Under the pieces are notes generated by a model. That model saw nothing but the letters and a program-made list of their open reading frames with translations. It did not search any database and was not told the origin of the DNA. Shown here one piece after another: positions 9,180-21,175 of a stretch of DNA of 64,000 nt (its first letter is position 1; each line of letters opens with the position of its first letter). Both the position numbers and the translations under genes were made by a program. Location: assembly GCA_008921705.1 (NCBI GenBank), contig VFFE01007724.1, forward strand, positions 3,582,153 to 3,646,152, given 5' to 3'. This DNA comes from Burhinus oedicnemus (taxonomy: Eukaryota > Chordata > Aves > Charadriiformes > Burhinidae).

Positions 9180-12100
9180 GTGAGAACGAACGAGGTGGGT
9201 AATAGAGAGCATGGTGTTTAGGGGCAAGTGGAAGAGAAGAAAGTCGTGAGACTGGAGTGAGTGAGGGGATTGGGCTGAGCGAAGGGGACAGATTACAGGA
9301 GTGAGACCTGCTACTTCCCAAGCACCTTTTGCTGCAGTTTTTACTGCGAGGCGAAGAAATTCAGTGGCAATAGCTCTGCCAGTAGGGGGACCAGGAGCTG
9401 TAGTGAGTGGAAAAGAATTGAGGGATCATTATATTCTTCCGAAAACCCAGTTATTCCGTGTACAGAAGGTGCAGTTAGTATCACAATACTTGGAAATACT
9501 TCGCTATATTTTCTGATATTCATAGTGGGAAAGAATCAAATTAATCCCCATTCACTCCTGGCAGTATGGAAGTGCCTCCGGCAGCCAGTGCAAAGCACTG
9601 AGTATGAAAACTGCAAAAAAACCTCAAAATGCTTATCTAACCCTATAGTCATAATGAGCTCATCCACTGCCCCAAGCCTTTCTAGGAACGCAGGTACACA
9701 CAGCGTTCAGCGCACTGAGTGGTATAGTTGGCTGCACTCGCTGTGGGTGCTTCATAACGCTGCCAAATGGCCTCAGGGACTTAGTTAACCAAGAGCATGA
9801 ATGATGATAACAGAGCTAATGCATACTTTCTAACACTATATTTTCTTTGCTTTTAATAGTGTAGCCAAAGTGTAAAAATCAGTGCAGGATTTTTAAAACT
9901 TCGCAATAAACAGAAAACATTGTTTGAAGCCATGGAAGCTGCATATCCACTGGCACGGCAGCTAATGCAGTTTGCTTTTCCAGTATTGCCCTGAAGTATC
10001 TTTAGAGATTCATATATAAAATGCAAGTACGTAACCTGCTTTAAAAAGCTACAGTAGTGCCTTTGGCAGCTTTCCCTGGCCTGCAGAGGATAATTACATG
10101 TGGAACACAAGTACAGCTCCAAACCAGACCTGATTAGAAGTCCAGCTTTTTCTCAGACAAATGTCATGAGATCTGTCCATCCTAATAGAAGTATCTGTGA
10201 TATCTTCATGTGGAATTTTGACTTTAAGAGCCTAATCAGGGCTCGCTTTAGCAAAGAAAAAAAAAAATCTAAGGGGAGAAGGTACTTTTCCCATCAGTTA
10301 CAAGAAGGATTTAGATATGTACAGAGCACTGTCAGGTCCCAAATCCAGTCTGGTGTTGTCCTCCCCGTCAGTAGTGCAGCTGGAGATGGGAGTGAGCCAG
10401 AAGGGCTAGTTCTGGATGGAAATGCGTCTACAGCAAAGGCCAGCTTGGAAATACAGCTTTGTGTTTTAGCCAAGCACCAGACAGAAATGGTCACAGTTTA
10501 AACGTTACATTTAGCAAAATGTACTTAGGCCTTGGTTATTCATCATAGCTAACCACAATTAGCTGCTTAGGAAGGCATGACTTTTAAAATTGTTCTTTAC
10601 AGGTAAAAAATGTTTCTCTGCAGTTCCCATGAATCCCATGGCTCCCGTGAGTACCATATATAACAAGAAAAAACAGACACCTGTGTTTTCAAGAAGCTTC
10701 CACAATATTTTGAGATAATTTTGTGATAGGGCATTTTTAAGCATTTACCAATGCTTTTAATGGAATTATGGGATTTATGCTATTAGATCACCCTATTGCT
10801 CTGTCCAGACCAAATGGCCTTTGTCACGGCTAATGCTTGAGCTAGTCAGAAATATTTACCAGAAATGGCTTGTTCTAGAAGAATTATGATGTTCCCAAAT
10901 TATTTATGGAAATATATGAGTTCTGATAAAAACTTTAAACCAGCTAGATTGCTCCTGTCCAGGATGGACTTTGCTGAGGAATTTAAAAGAGAAGATTATG
11001 GAGAAGAGAGAAAAGAGATCCAAGAATTAGTGAACTCAGATGTGAAGGAATGAGATTCAAGTATCAGTTATGCAGGCAGAGTTTTGACACATATGTAGGA
11101 AAAGAAAATATAATTATACAGTACAAAAATTACTGGATAAGAAAATGAGCAATTTGATTCAGATTTACTGTGTAAAATTTGAGGTGCAATATTTGTAGTT
11201 AAACATTTATATAAATGAAAGCTGTGTGTATATTTCTGTACAAATGATGAAGGTGACCCTGATTTAAGTAATTCAAAAAAAGAACATTTAAATATGTAAA
11301 TCAGAGATAGACTAAGTTTAGGGAGGGTTATCAAAAATGTCTGTTATATTTGAACATAAACATATGTTCACTATGCTAATTCTGTAGGCTCCTTAGATCA
11401 AATGTTGGCATATTTCAGTGTTTTGCATCACTTAAAATTTTAACTTCAGATTTCATCCCCTTTTTTGTATGGTTTTTTTTTTATTACCCAATGCCAAATT
11501 AAGAACGGCCATCTGAAGTGAAAAATCTTACTGTATTCCTCTGTTAGACTTCAGATGTTGCATCTTGCTGGTACTGACCTGAGAACTGTCCAGAAGAACA
11601 CAAGACCAGAACTTGGCCACTCCATAAACTCATAAGTGAATGTAATGTACCATAGGGCATAAACCTTATTTAAATTTTCCTTAAAAATTCATGCCTTAAA
11701 AACGGTTAAGATCAGAGCGCCCCAGATTTTTAAATACATTACTGTCTCAAGGTTCTTGATAGCTATCTGTGTTTGAAGACCAGTTAGTCATTGTTTTAGG
11801 AGATGATATATTTCACAAAAGAAAACAGTGTGATTTCATGGATGGAAACAAATTCCTCAGCTCCTGGTTGTGCAAAAAACTTTACTTCCTCCTAACTTAT
11901 AGAAATAGACTTTATAGTACAACGACAGGATGAAGTTTGACTGCTGTTTTATAAATGTCATTACCATTTGGGGTTTTGTTCTTTAAGATGAAGATGATAG
12001 CATGGTGAGCTGTTTATGTTTTCATTTTTTACACAATCCACAAAACACTTTTCTATTAGTTTAAGCACTTGCATCTCTGTCTTTTGTACCCCCCAAGAGC

Positions 12101-13788
12101 TCTTTCATTAAGGTGTAAATATGTTCCTACAATAATGAAAGTGCCATTATCAGCCTTCTATTCATTTAGGTGCCCAGGAAGAGAACTGAAAAGGCATTTA
12201 GCTAAAAGCATACTTTTAGTATAAAAAGATAGCATTAACATAAGAATCTCTGCAGATCATTAGTCTGATTATTCTCTAATGTATACTCCCTCGAGTTTTG
12301 TTTGCCAGAATACAGTGTGAGATAAATGGCAGACACATCCCTGAACAGACACTAGAAGTTTTCATTCATTGCTCACCTCTATCTCAGCGCTGGGCCGATC
12401 CAGCAGAGTATTCACTTACATCCTTATCTCCAAACTGACGAATAACCCCCGTCTGTATCCTGTATGGCTGAATCCCTCCAGAAAAGAACAGGTCACTTAG
12501 GACTAAATGGATATTGTAAGACTTCTGACTTATATTTGACGACGAAAAACCACAGGAGGCCCTAAACGTTGTAGCATGAATCCCCAAATTCTTTATTTTC
12601 TACAGAGCAGGCAGCTGCTTTGTTTTACATTGTCCACATTATGTTCCCACAGGGCTCCTTCTGGAATGATGTGAGCGTGGTACATCGTGGGACCTGGAAA
12701 AAACCTGAAGTAGTGTTGCAAAAGATGTCGAAATATTTCACTTAAGAAAAAGTGTTCTGATTTTTTATTCTTTTTGAGATGACAGTATTTTGACTTTTTG
12801 GAAGAAAAGATTTAAAATATTTACTCTTCAAAAGAAATGAGTAACCCCTATAGGGATTTCAGGTGTGTGAGTATCCATTGCTTCCCTAGGTAAATTGTCC
12901 TGCTGGCTACCTATCTGCAATATACTCCTTTGAATTTGAATTTGTCTAGCATTAGCTTCTAGCCATTGCATGAAATTACACTTTTTCTTATCCTCTATGC
13001 CAACCATAAAAATTTACATCAGTCTCTGAAAATTTTAAAGAGGAGTTTGCAAAATCAGCCAGGCTACTGGTTATTATAGCAGTGTTTCAAATCTTAAAGC
13101 ATTTACAGGTAGCTTTTGGTATCAGAGGCAAAGGTAATGGCTATTAGGAGTTACTGTGAAGCTTGCCCTCATAGCATAGACTCAAAGTACAATCTCTTTA
13201 CCAACCCACGTGCAAATAAAATAAAACAAATAAGCTTCAACGTCTCCAAATGAAAAACTTTGATATTCCGCTGTCCTTGAGCTTTAGAACTGGAATTGGC
13301 AATGCCTCTCTAATACAGGGTTAGATTTTTTTTGGTTGAATAGCAGCCAGTCGTTGTTCTTGACTAAGGTTGCACTCTCATCTTGGATGCTATATGAATT
13401 TAAAGAGAGCTAATGAAGATTTGTGGAAAATGGCTTGGCATTTTTCCATTATTGCTAATAGGATTAGAGAGGTGATGAATTGCCCACTGTAAGTTTTGAT
13501 ACCTCTGAATAAAGAAGACAACCTGCAAGCAATACTTGCAACCCAGTCATTGCTATTTATGGTGCAACACTGTTTGGATGACAGGGCTGGGGTTTTTTTC
13601 ACCACTCATAACCTCCACTACCATTTTTACAGACTGATCTGTACAGGTTAGTCATCCTTCCTCTCTTCAACAGTTGCTTTGCAGTATGTCAGAAGCTGCA
13701 GGAGACAGGGAGTCGGGATCGATGTCCACTTTCCATAGAAAAGAAAAAAAAAGAAAGCAAGAAGGAGAGGCGTCACAGATCTATTAGC
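9180..13788. other. Unique sequence, no gene recognised
   Basis: This is AT-rich DNA with scattered short frames. The longest plus-strand frame, 10100-10501 (133 codons), has no recognisable domain and no splice context. No CR1, LTR or MIR signatures were found. Confidence 0.45.
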
Positions 13789-14110
13789 CTAGAAATTGCA
13801 GGCTTGTTAAGCTGATCAAATAACAGTTTGGTAAATCAGCCCCTGCCACTTGTCCAAGTGGCAGCTCTCAAGCTGGGGAACATGTAAGCTAAGGTGAGTT
13901 AGTGGAGTCTTGTAATTAGAAGGTTAAGCTGCATTATTAAATATTGTTTGCGTTTAACAGCATGTACTAGCTTGCCCTTGGTTTATCCATCATGTAACAC
14001 TTAACTAATTTACTAAATAATGTGGGTGCATGTCCAAACTTTTAAAAGTTTCTCATGAAAACAGCATTTAATGAGACTTGAATAATTTTCCTTATTATGT
14101 TTTATTCACT
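13789..14110. promoter_or_regulatory. Enhancer-like segment around a 22-bp palindrome
   Basis: Within about 300 bases lie several sequence forms typical of developmental enhancers. They are ATCAAATAACAG, the E-box palindrome at 13843-13864, TGTAATTAG, and a forkhead-like ATATTGTTTGC. No repeat family explains the region. The assignment rests only on motif density read by eye. Confidence 0.25.
13843..13864. repeat. 10-bp inverted repeat with paired E-box/NKX2-like half-sites
   Basis: CTGCCACTTG (13843-13852) and its exact reverse complement CAAGTGGCAG (13855-13864) are separated by only TC. Each arm contains CACTTG/CAAGTG, which fits an E-box (CANNTG) and an NKX2-type AAGTG core. Dyad symmetry of this length at mixed base composition is less likely to be chance than the AT-rich palindromes elsewhere. 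Confidence 0.75.
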
Positions 14111-17100
14111 GACAATAGATGTGATAAGGAGGAGATTTATACCTTTTGTCTGTCTACGAGAAAGAGGTAAATTAATATAGCTATGGTTGGTCAAGACCTT
14201 TCGAATTCCATCTTTCTTGGTTAAAATAACAAAATCTAGCATATTAAAAACTTGACATTTATGAAAAATAGTGTCTTGAAGTTTTTTGATTCAAAAACAC
14301 TTTGGAAAATATTTCAAAATTATCAAGACATTTCATTAGAAAACTTCCATGCTTAGACGTTCCAAAGCATGAATTTGATTTTAATTTTAAGCTAACTAGG
14401 TAATACCGTTTACAGGGAGAAATACTCAAATCAAATAAAAGATTTTGAAGTTATTACAATAAACATAGTTTATTTCATATTTTACTTCACATCAGTGTGA
14501 GATTGGGAAATTTTCTTCCATTTATTTGCTATTTTTAAAAAGCGATGTGAAAGTAGTGACACTAAAATAAGTCAGAGCGTTACCAGAGAGTAAAATTTTC
14601 AATGGAAGTGCTGAGAAAATGTGTTTTCCCAGGGAAAACAACACAAAACAAAACAAAACCCAAACCTTGATATTTGCTACTCTTGCCTTTTCTGAAAATG
14701 TTGACAACAAGAATAATTTAGAAATGTTGCAATAGTGTCATCTATATGTCTATGTTAGTGAGATTGGTACCTTGGTTCTTGGCTATGGATTCCCTGCCTG
14801 GGTTGCACTACCCTGGATATTTCAGAGTCTCTCATTTTCCTTAGCCACTGCTATGCATCAGAAGAGCTTCTATACTACAAAAGACAGGGAAATCTCCTTT
14901 TTGCAGAGGAAGGGTAGCATGAAGTGACAGTGGTCTCGTCTCTTTGGCCAAAAAATTAGACTTTAAGTTTTTAAGTACTAATTCTTTAAATTAAAAGTTG
15001 TTTCCCTCCCCAGAGACAGCACAAACATCACACAAAAGTGAAGAAAAGCCTGCCACCAAGAAATGTCATCAATGGCCACGACCACATGTAAATGTCTGAT
15101 CAGCTTTGATTTTCTTTCTACCTACCCATGACTGTTCCTCAGACTTCTGTGAGTAGATTTTATTTCCTTATTTTCTTACTCTGATGCAGTGGAACTAAGA
15201 GAGGACATTTAAAAACATTTCCATATAGCTCATCCGTTGGTTTTGGTGTTTAAATCACTAGCTAGCACATATTGGACATATTGGATATATATAACACATA
15301 TTGGACAGTCCTTGTCCAACTAACAAGTCCTATACATTTAGGCATAACCTAACCTATGGAAATAAATCAGTCCAGGTTCATCACAAGCTTTTCAACCTTA
15401 GTCCTGTTGAAGTACTCTTTTACGACCCAAAAATGGGAGCAGCAACTCAGTTAGCTTAACAGAATAATTTAAAGAGATACATAGCCCATTTTCACTACCA
15501 CACAGTAGCAGAACAGCAAAGCAACAGAAGTAACATTTACATCATTGATTTTTATCCCTTTCAGAGCGGTCTTTCTTAGTAATTTTAATGAAACATTAAA
15601 TGATTGTAACATAAACTGTAACAGAATGGCATAGTCTTATACTTTCTTAATTGGATGCTAATATCCATGTCAGTATTTGCATGAAAAATGATGTACTAAG
15701 CCAAAATATCAAGGTTTTTAAAACTCATAATCATTCTTCTGCTGATACCATCTGTCAGCTTAATCTTCACCTCCCAGATTTCAAGGAAGAGGATGCCTTC
15801 AGGGAAAGGAAAGGAAAAAATTACTGTTATGAAAGTACAGTAAATTGAGTTTAGACCATGGATTTATAATCCCATTTGATTAGATAGGACTTATTAGTTA
15901 TTAATTGTCAAAGTTGGAAAATAATTAAGAATTACTGTTGGGGCAGTGTTGCTCATCCTCCCTGAAGAAGCTGTAGGGCTCCCTGGAGAAGGCGATGGAA
16001 AGCGGCCCACCCGCACAGCAAGCCGTCCGCAGAGGAGTCACGGAGGCCGCTTCTGAGAGCGCCTGGATCAGCTGAAATTCCCTCGCCAGCAGCGAAAGTC
16101 TGCGTATCCTCTGCGCTGCAATGGAGGGCAAGCGAAGATGTCTGAATCACATATGCAGCGTGCTTGATTCTTCTTCAGCTTGTCATTTTTACAGCCACCC
16201 TGCAGAGGCATAACCTGCATATAGCTATTGCTTTGGACACGCCACGTGGTACTTGGCGTTCCTGGGATACACATCCTTCTTCGGTGTACCAGCAGATACC
16301 CGCTAAGAAAGCCAAATCCTCAGAAAAAAAGGGAGGAGTGGAGCTGGAGAGTGCATCACCTGCTGAAATTAGAACATATGTGCAAAGCAAGCACGTATCT
16401 TCTCCAAGATTACCCCAAATCTCTGCAACGCTGCAGGGGCTACAGGCCAACTCTTTCTTAACAAAACTAAGAGGGTGCGTTTTCAAATATCTCCAGCTGT
16501 TAGCAAATCCTTTGACATACAGCTACTTTACTGGATTGCCCTAAAGAAATTCAAAAGCCATTGTTCTCTGCAAAAGTCGCTATTGTTCAAATTTCAGAGA
16601 CAAACAGATGTCTCCAGGGCTTCCTCCCGGGTGCTGGGCCTCTGCCTACCTGGAGGGAACCCCTGCCCATGGGACAGCCCAGACCTGCCTCCTCTCCATT
16701 GCCAGGGGCTGCCTTGCAACAGGAGTGAATCTACACAGCAAAAGAGTTGGTGCCGAGGTCTGTACCCCCCACGTTTGGGCTTTGCTCTGCGTTAGCTCTG
16801 GTCTGAGCAGGTAGGCAAAGGGTGGTTTAGTGAGCAGAGCGTGTTAGGCCACCTCAGTGCGCATCCTCCAGTTCAGGCTCACACAAAGGCAGTCTGCTTC
16901 ACACACTTAGGGAGAACTTGGTGAGCAAGCCCACGCGCGGTAAGTGGGGAAACCAGTAAGAATTGCTTCAAAGGTGCCTACCTAATCCAAATGAAACAAA
17001 TGTATTTTACTTCATTTTTTCTTTACTTTCAACCGGTATGAGCTCTGAAAAAAATATACAGGGCATTATTAAATGATTTATTTTTTTTTTAACAAAGAAG

Positions 17101-17167
17101 TCCAAGTTTTTTAATGTTGAAATGCTTCAATTTTTTCCTCTTTTTCTTTTTTTTTTTTTCTCTCCAG
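14111..17167. other. Unique sequence with a GC-richer block at about 15.95-16.9 kb
   Basis: The left part is AT-rich, with a short direct repeat of ACATATTGGACA at about 15266-15309. From about 15950 to 16900 GC content rises and both strands carry longer frames (plus 16164-16544, 126 codons; minus 16175-16486, 103 codons). That pattern is expected where stop codons are rare because of composition. The plus frame follows a possible acceptor (TTTTTACAG, AG at 16193-16194), but no domain is recognised. A long polypyrimidine run occupies about 17126-17165. Confidence 0.45.
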
Positions 17168-17275
17168 GGAATACTTGCAGCTTTTCATGCTGCTTTGAAT
17201 AGCGGATCAGAGGAAAAGGAAGCAATAAAAACTACTAATAGCTACTCCACTGGCCTGCTATCTGCGTGCTGCTGA
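17168..17275 (+). other. Candidate terminal exon after a long polypyrimidine tract
   Basis: A tract of nearly 40 pyrimidines ending CTCTCCAG (AG at 17166-17167) leads into an open frame of 35 codons plus stop that begins GILAAFHAALNSGSEEKEAI. An AATAAA at 17321-17326 lies 46 bases past the stop. The arrangement would suit a 3' terminal exon. Against it, the thymine-rich tract may simply be a low-complexity run, and AATAAA is frequent in AT-rich DNA. No homologous family is recognised. Confidence 0.2.
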
Positions 17276-20200
17276 TGTCTTGCTCGCTTGCAAATATGGG
17301 CCACAAACAATTATGAAAAAAATAAAGCAGCATATAAGAAGCAGGTAGCCCTTGGCATGTGCATAGAGGGTGGCATTTGCAGGAGCCTCCAAGCCAGCAG
17401 CTAATGAGCTTTTGCTTCAGGTTTTGCAGCTGGGGCAGGCGATACAGTGGGAGGGGTGTAATTGAAAGAAGGCAAGGGGAAGGAGAAATGTAATTTTCAT
17501 ATGGAAAATTCTTATTTTGGCCGAAAAAAAAAAAAAAAAAGTTGTTCCAGCAAAATTTTTCCCCAGTATCTAGAATCAATGAGCAGCTGCCAACACCCGT
17601 GACCCTCTCCAGCTCCTAACAAGGCAGACAGGATCAGACTGTATCAGAGCTCCAGCACCAGACAACCAAGGTTTTTCATTCATTTTCTTTTGATATTGTC
17701 CAAAGTTAAAATTAAGCATGTGGTTAACTGAATGGGATGGACCAGTTGGCATAAGGAGAAACCCTGTTAGGTTCTAACTTGCAAAGCTGTTCCACTTAAA
17801 ATGGTCTTTTTTTGTCCCAAGAACTAGATCATATAGATGTAAAATCTTTGTACAGAAATGGCATTGTACTTTTCCTTTATTCACCTGCCTCCCCACATCT
17901 CATATTAATTTTCTGAATTATTTGTCCTATGTTTTCTTATCTGTAATCCCAGAAGGACCTAAAGTGATCCTACTGAGCAAGTTTCCCAGAATTAGAGTCC
18001 TCACATAGGTGTTCTGGTGGGTTAATGGCAGAAGATTGACTTTCAGAATACTCCTGACTTTCAGAATATTAAAAAAAGATGTTATCTCTATTTTGCTTTT
18101 CTTTTCTCTTTCTTCCTCCCCACCCTTTCATTCAATAAGTAATTACCAGATTAAAAGAGGGAGGGGAGTATTTCATGTATTCCCTTGTAAGTAGTTTTAA
18201 AGCTCAAGTAGTTTATCCTACTTCTATTTATTAATACCAGACAGACTCTAAAGTACACACAGACAAAAATCACTTATATTCATTTAGCAATGACAGGTTA
18301 ACCAGACTTTCTAAACAAAGAATATTAAACACTGTTCAATCAGTGTCATCCTCAGTTCTTTGTTTGGTCCATTATCTGGAATCTGAACGAAGAATTAAAC
18401 TCCCACATCAGATAATAGTTAGTCATTCTGATGCGAAAGAATTTCCATAATTTATCCTCCAAGGTGAAATTCCACCCTGTGCAGAGGACCAGCCGGAGGC
18501 AGACGAACCACTTCAGTCTGACGTAAGTCTATTGAAACCTCAAACAACACATAAGGCCCTGTGCTGCTCCTTGCAAAGAGACGTTTTTTACTGCAAGACA
18601 TCGTATCACCTCCCTTCCGGAGAAGTTAATTGTGGTTACACCAAAGGCCAAATTAATTTCATCATCAGCTTACAAATCAAAGTTGGGTCAATAAGGACTA
18701 TCATACTACTTCAAATAATAAAATCCCTTATAAGGTGAGGAATTATTTGCCCTCCCTCTGAAGTATTTCTCTTGGGAAATGAAATGGAGAAGGGCAGAGA
18801 ATGGCAACTCCATCTGTTTCATACATTTTCTGTGTCCTTTCAGATACATAAGCCTTAAAGCCAGAGCTTCTTGGCTTTCCATGTTGTTTAAAAGGTGATT
18901 TGAAACTTCTTTTGTGAATGTGCTGCTCCAAGCCCTGTGTGTCACTGATGTATTTCTCTAGAAGACGTCCTAACCTCAACTTTAACTCAGGACCTGGCAA
19001 GTAATTTAGCACTTATTTATTGAAACATGTGCATAAGCCTTAAAACTATCAGACAGTTCCAGCACAAACATCTGTCTTTTCGAAAGATAACACCCTGTCA
19101 AAATGCCCCGGAGCAGAATGTCTTCCTTTGGTTTGAAGTAGAAGCAGTAGCAGCTACAGTAGTTAGACAGCAAGTATTTTTGGAAAGATGACAGCTGGGT
19201 TGTCAGACATTAATGCTGAATTACACAATGCTTGTATGTTACAGCAGAAATGTAATAAGCAATTATCCTTACATTATCATATATAGAGCTGCCAAACTAC
19301 TGTCTGAGAGGTAAGATAAAGGACTTGGGGTCTGTACTGCTTCTATTGATGTTAGGGGGTTTCCGTCAAATGTAACTGATGTTAGGTTTATTTTCACTCT
19401 TGTTGTGTAAGGAAGTATCAGCTTAAACATCTGTCATGGAAAAAAGATACCAATGAGTAACATCTCCAAGGCAGAATTATCCCCAGCATGAGAAAAGCAG
19501 GCAAGCTGTAACTGCCGCTGATGAGAACTTAGCTTCTTCATCACCAGATTTAATATACAGAGTAAAATCATATTTACTTACTCTCCAGTGTTGCAAGTCT
19601 CCAACAAATTTCTTTGTATTTCACATATGTCATTTTTATACAACACTATTTAAAAAAATCACTGCAGTCTTCAAAGAAAGTAAGGGGTCTCTGGGTAGTA
19701 TTTGTTCGGATCTGTTCTCATCTTGAAACAGGAAATAAAAGAACTCAAGTCAGGGAAAAGGACGAGCAAATGTATTGAATAACTTCTTTGTCAAGAAAAA
19801 AAACCAAGCAAGCCTAGAGCTGGAAAAGAGATAACTGAAGTTGATATGACACAAGTCTGTGCAATCATAAATGAAGAAGTTAATAAAGAAAATTGTTCAT
19901 TGTTTCTCAAAATAGAACTAGGAGACAACAAATGGACTGATTAGGTAACAGGTTCAAAACAATCAGGAGATAATTTTCCAACATCTAGTTAAACCGTTAG
20001 TTTAGCTAAACTAGCTAGTTAAACATCTAGGTAAATTCATGGCTATGAGCCAGAAATATATTTGAGGTAAAAAGGCCAGCAGCCAAATTGGTGGAAGAAA
20101 AAAAAATCCATCGAGAACTTCGAAGACACAATCTCTGCTTCAGTCGCAAAGTCTTATTCTTATATTTTTCCCTAGGTATACACTACTTGGTCACTGCTGG

Positions 20201-20756
20201 AGAGTGGCTAATGGCCGAGACCCAACCTGACATAGCTCTTCTCATGCTATACATTACAAGGCTAGAAATTCAACTAACTTCAGTTGTGAAGAACCCACTG
20301 GAGTCAGCAAAACTATGCAGATTTAATCTGAGGACCTCTCCTATACTTTTAACAAACTATTATATAAAAGGAAGGACCTTAGGAAAAGAAAAAAATATAA
20401 AAAGAAAAGAAAAAAAAAAACCTCTTCAAAAGTCTTTTCATTACCTTAAGGTATCTACTATTAGAAATTCTATTTGAAATACTTGTGTGGTATTCCAAGG
20501 AGCAACATTCAGCAACTGCTCCGTCTTGCCTCCTGGTAAAGCTTAGATAAGAAGGGCAGTTCTCCAGACGTGACTCTGCTAAACCAAAGCAGGGGGTTAG
20601 TTTCAGTCAGACTCCTTCTCCAAAATAATGATTTTTAAACCCTCATCTCACACCTCTGGTTTCTTAGATTTCAGCTCAGATTAAGCAGTAACTCAGCCGG
20701 ATAGGATATAAAAAAGTTACTTAGGTTGAATCTAACACAATGAAATAAATTCGCAG
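17276..20756. other. Unique AT-rich sequence with short repeats
   Basis: A poly-A run lies near 17523-17540. An 18-bp tandem duplication starts at 18037 (TGACTTTCAGAATACTCC, then TGACTTTCAGAATATTAA to 18072). A cluster of CTAGTTAAAC repeats with the palindrome GTTTAGCTAAAC lies near 19985-20035. No gene is recognised. Confidence 0.45.
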
Positions 20757-20761
20757 TCAAG
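20757..20761. repeat. Target-site duplication, left copy (TCAAG)
   Basis: These five bases immediately before the LTR are identical to 21171-21175 immediately after it. The 5-bp length agrees with an ERV integrase; class III (ERVL-like) elements usually give 5 bp. Confidence 0.9.
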
Positions 20762-20819
20762 TGTCCTGGTTCCGGCGGGAATAGGGTTAATTTTCTGGCC
20801 CGGGACACAGGTATTCCAT

Positions 20820-20850
20820 ACCACGTGACGCCATGCCCAGTCCATAAAAG
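20820..20850 (+). promoter_or_regulatory. LTR promoter core: E-box/CRE-like site and TATA-like box
   Basis: CCACGTGACG (20821-20830) combines a CACGTG E-box with a TGACG CRE half-site. CATAAAAG (20843-20850) follows at a typical upstream-element spacing and has the form of a TATA box. This is the U3 promoter region of the solo LTR and could act as an alternative promoter on flanking plus-strand sequence. Confidence 0.5.
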
Positions 20851-20957
20851 GGAGCTGGCCGGGAGGGGGAGGCAGGCGCGGTTCGGGAGCGGGCTGGGGC
20901 TGCGCGGTCCGGTCGGTGAGCGTCGGTACCGTAACCCTGTGTGTGCGTCCCTCCGTC

Positions 20958-21024
20958 AGTAGTAGTAGTAGTAGTAGTAGTTGTTGTTGTTGTTGTTGTT
21001 GTTGCTGCTGTTGCTGCTGTTGTT
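20958..21024 (+). repeat. Compound trinucleotide repeat (AGT then TTG/CTG) inside the LTR
   Basis: About seven to eight AGT units (20958-20980) switch directly to TTG units with interspersed CTG (20981-21024). It lies between the LTR promoter and polyadenylation region, where the remembered family form has ATT/ATC repeats, so it is likely a family-specific microsatellite. Length polymorphism is likely. A plus-strand frame reading serine then cysteine runs across it is an artefact. Confidence 0.9.
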
Positions 21025-21170
21025 CTCCTCTTTCGTTTGCTGTTATGTTAAACTGCCTTTTATCTCAACCCACGAGTTTTGCCTTTTTCTTCCGATTTTC
21101 CCCACCGCCCTCGGGGGTTGAGCAGGCAACTGCGTGGTTCTCTGTTGCCGGCTGAGGCCAAACCACGACA

Positions 21171-21175
21171 TCAAG
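21171..21175. repeat. Target-site duplication, right copy (TCAAG)
   Basis: This is identical to 20757-20761 and begins directly after the CA end of the LTR. Confidence 0.9.

Larger units (their letters stand above)
20762..21170 (+). mobile_element. Solo LTR of a bird endogenous retrovirus
   Basis: The 409-bp element starts TGTCCTGGTTCCGGCGGG and ends AACCACGACA, so it has TG...CA ends, and it is flanked by TCAAG on both sides. The start, the GTTAATTTTCT block, the TATTCCATACCACGTGACG block, the ATCTCAACCCACGAGTTTT block and the terminal GGTTAAACCACGACA-like end recall a family I know from many bird genomes. Compared with that remembered form it lacks a stretch between about 20800 and 20808, so it may be an internally deleted subtype. 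A TATA-like CATAAAAG is at 20843-20850 and a GTTAAA near 21047 replaces the expected polyadenylation signal. No internal retroviral genes lie alongside, so it arose by LTR-LTR recombination. The clean ends suggest a fairly recent insertion. Confidence 0.93.

Noticed and set aside
16164..16544. 126-codon plus-strand frame with a Lys/Glu/Ser-rich middle and a possible acceptor at 16194
   Set aside because: The opposite strand is open over the same block, which points to GC-driven lack of stops. No recognised domain.
20916..21155. Serine/cysteine-run protein frame
   Set aside because: It is a translation of the AGT/TTG microsatellite inside the solo LTR.
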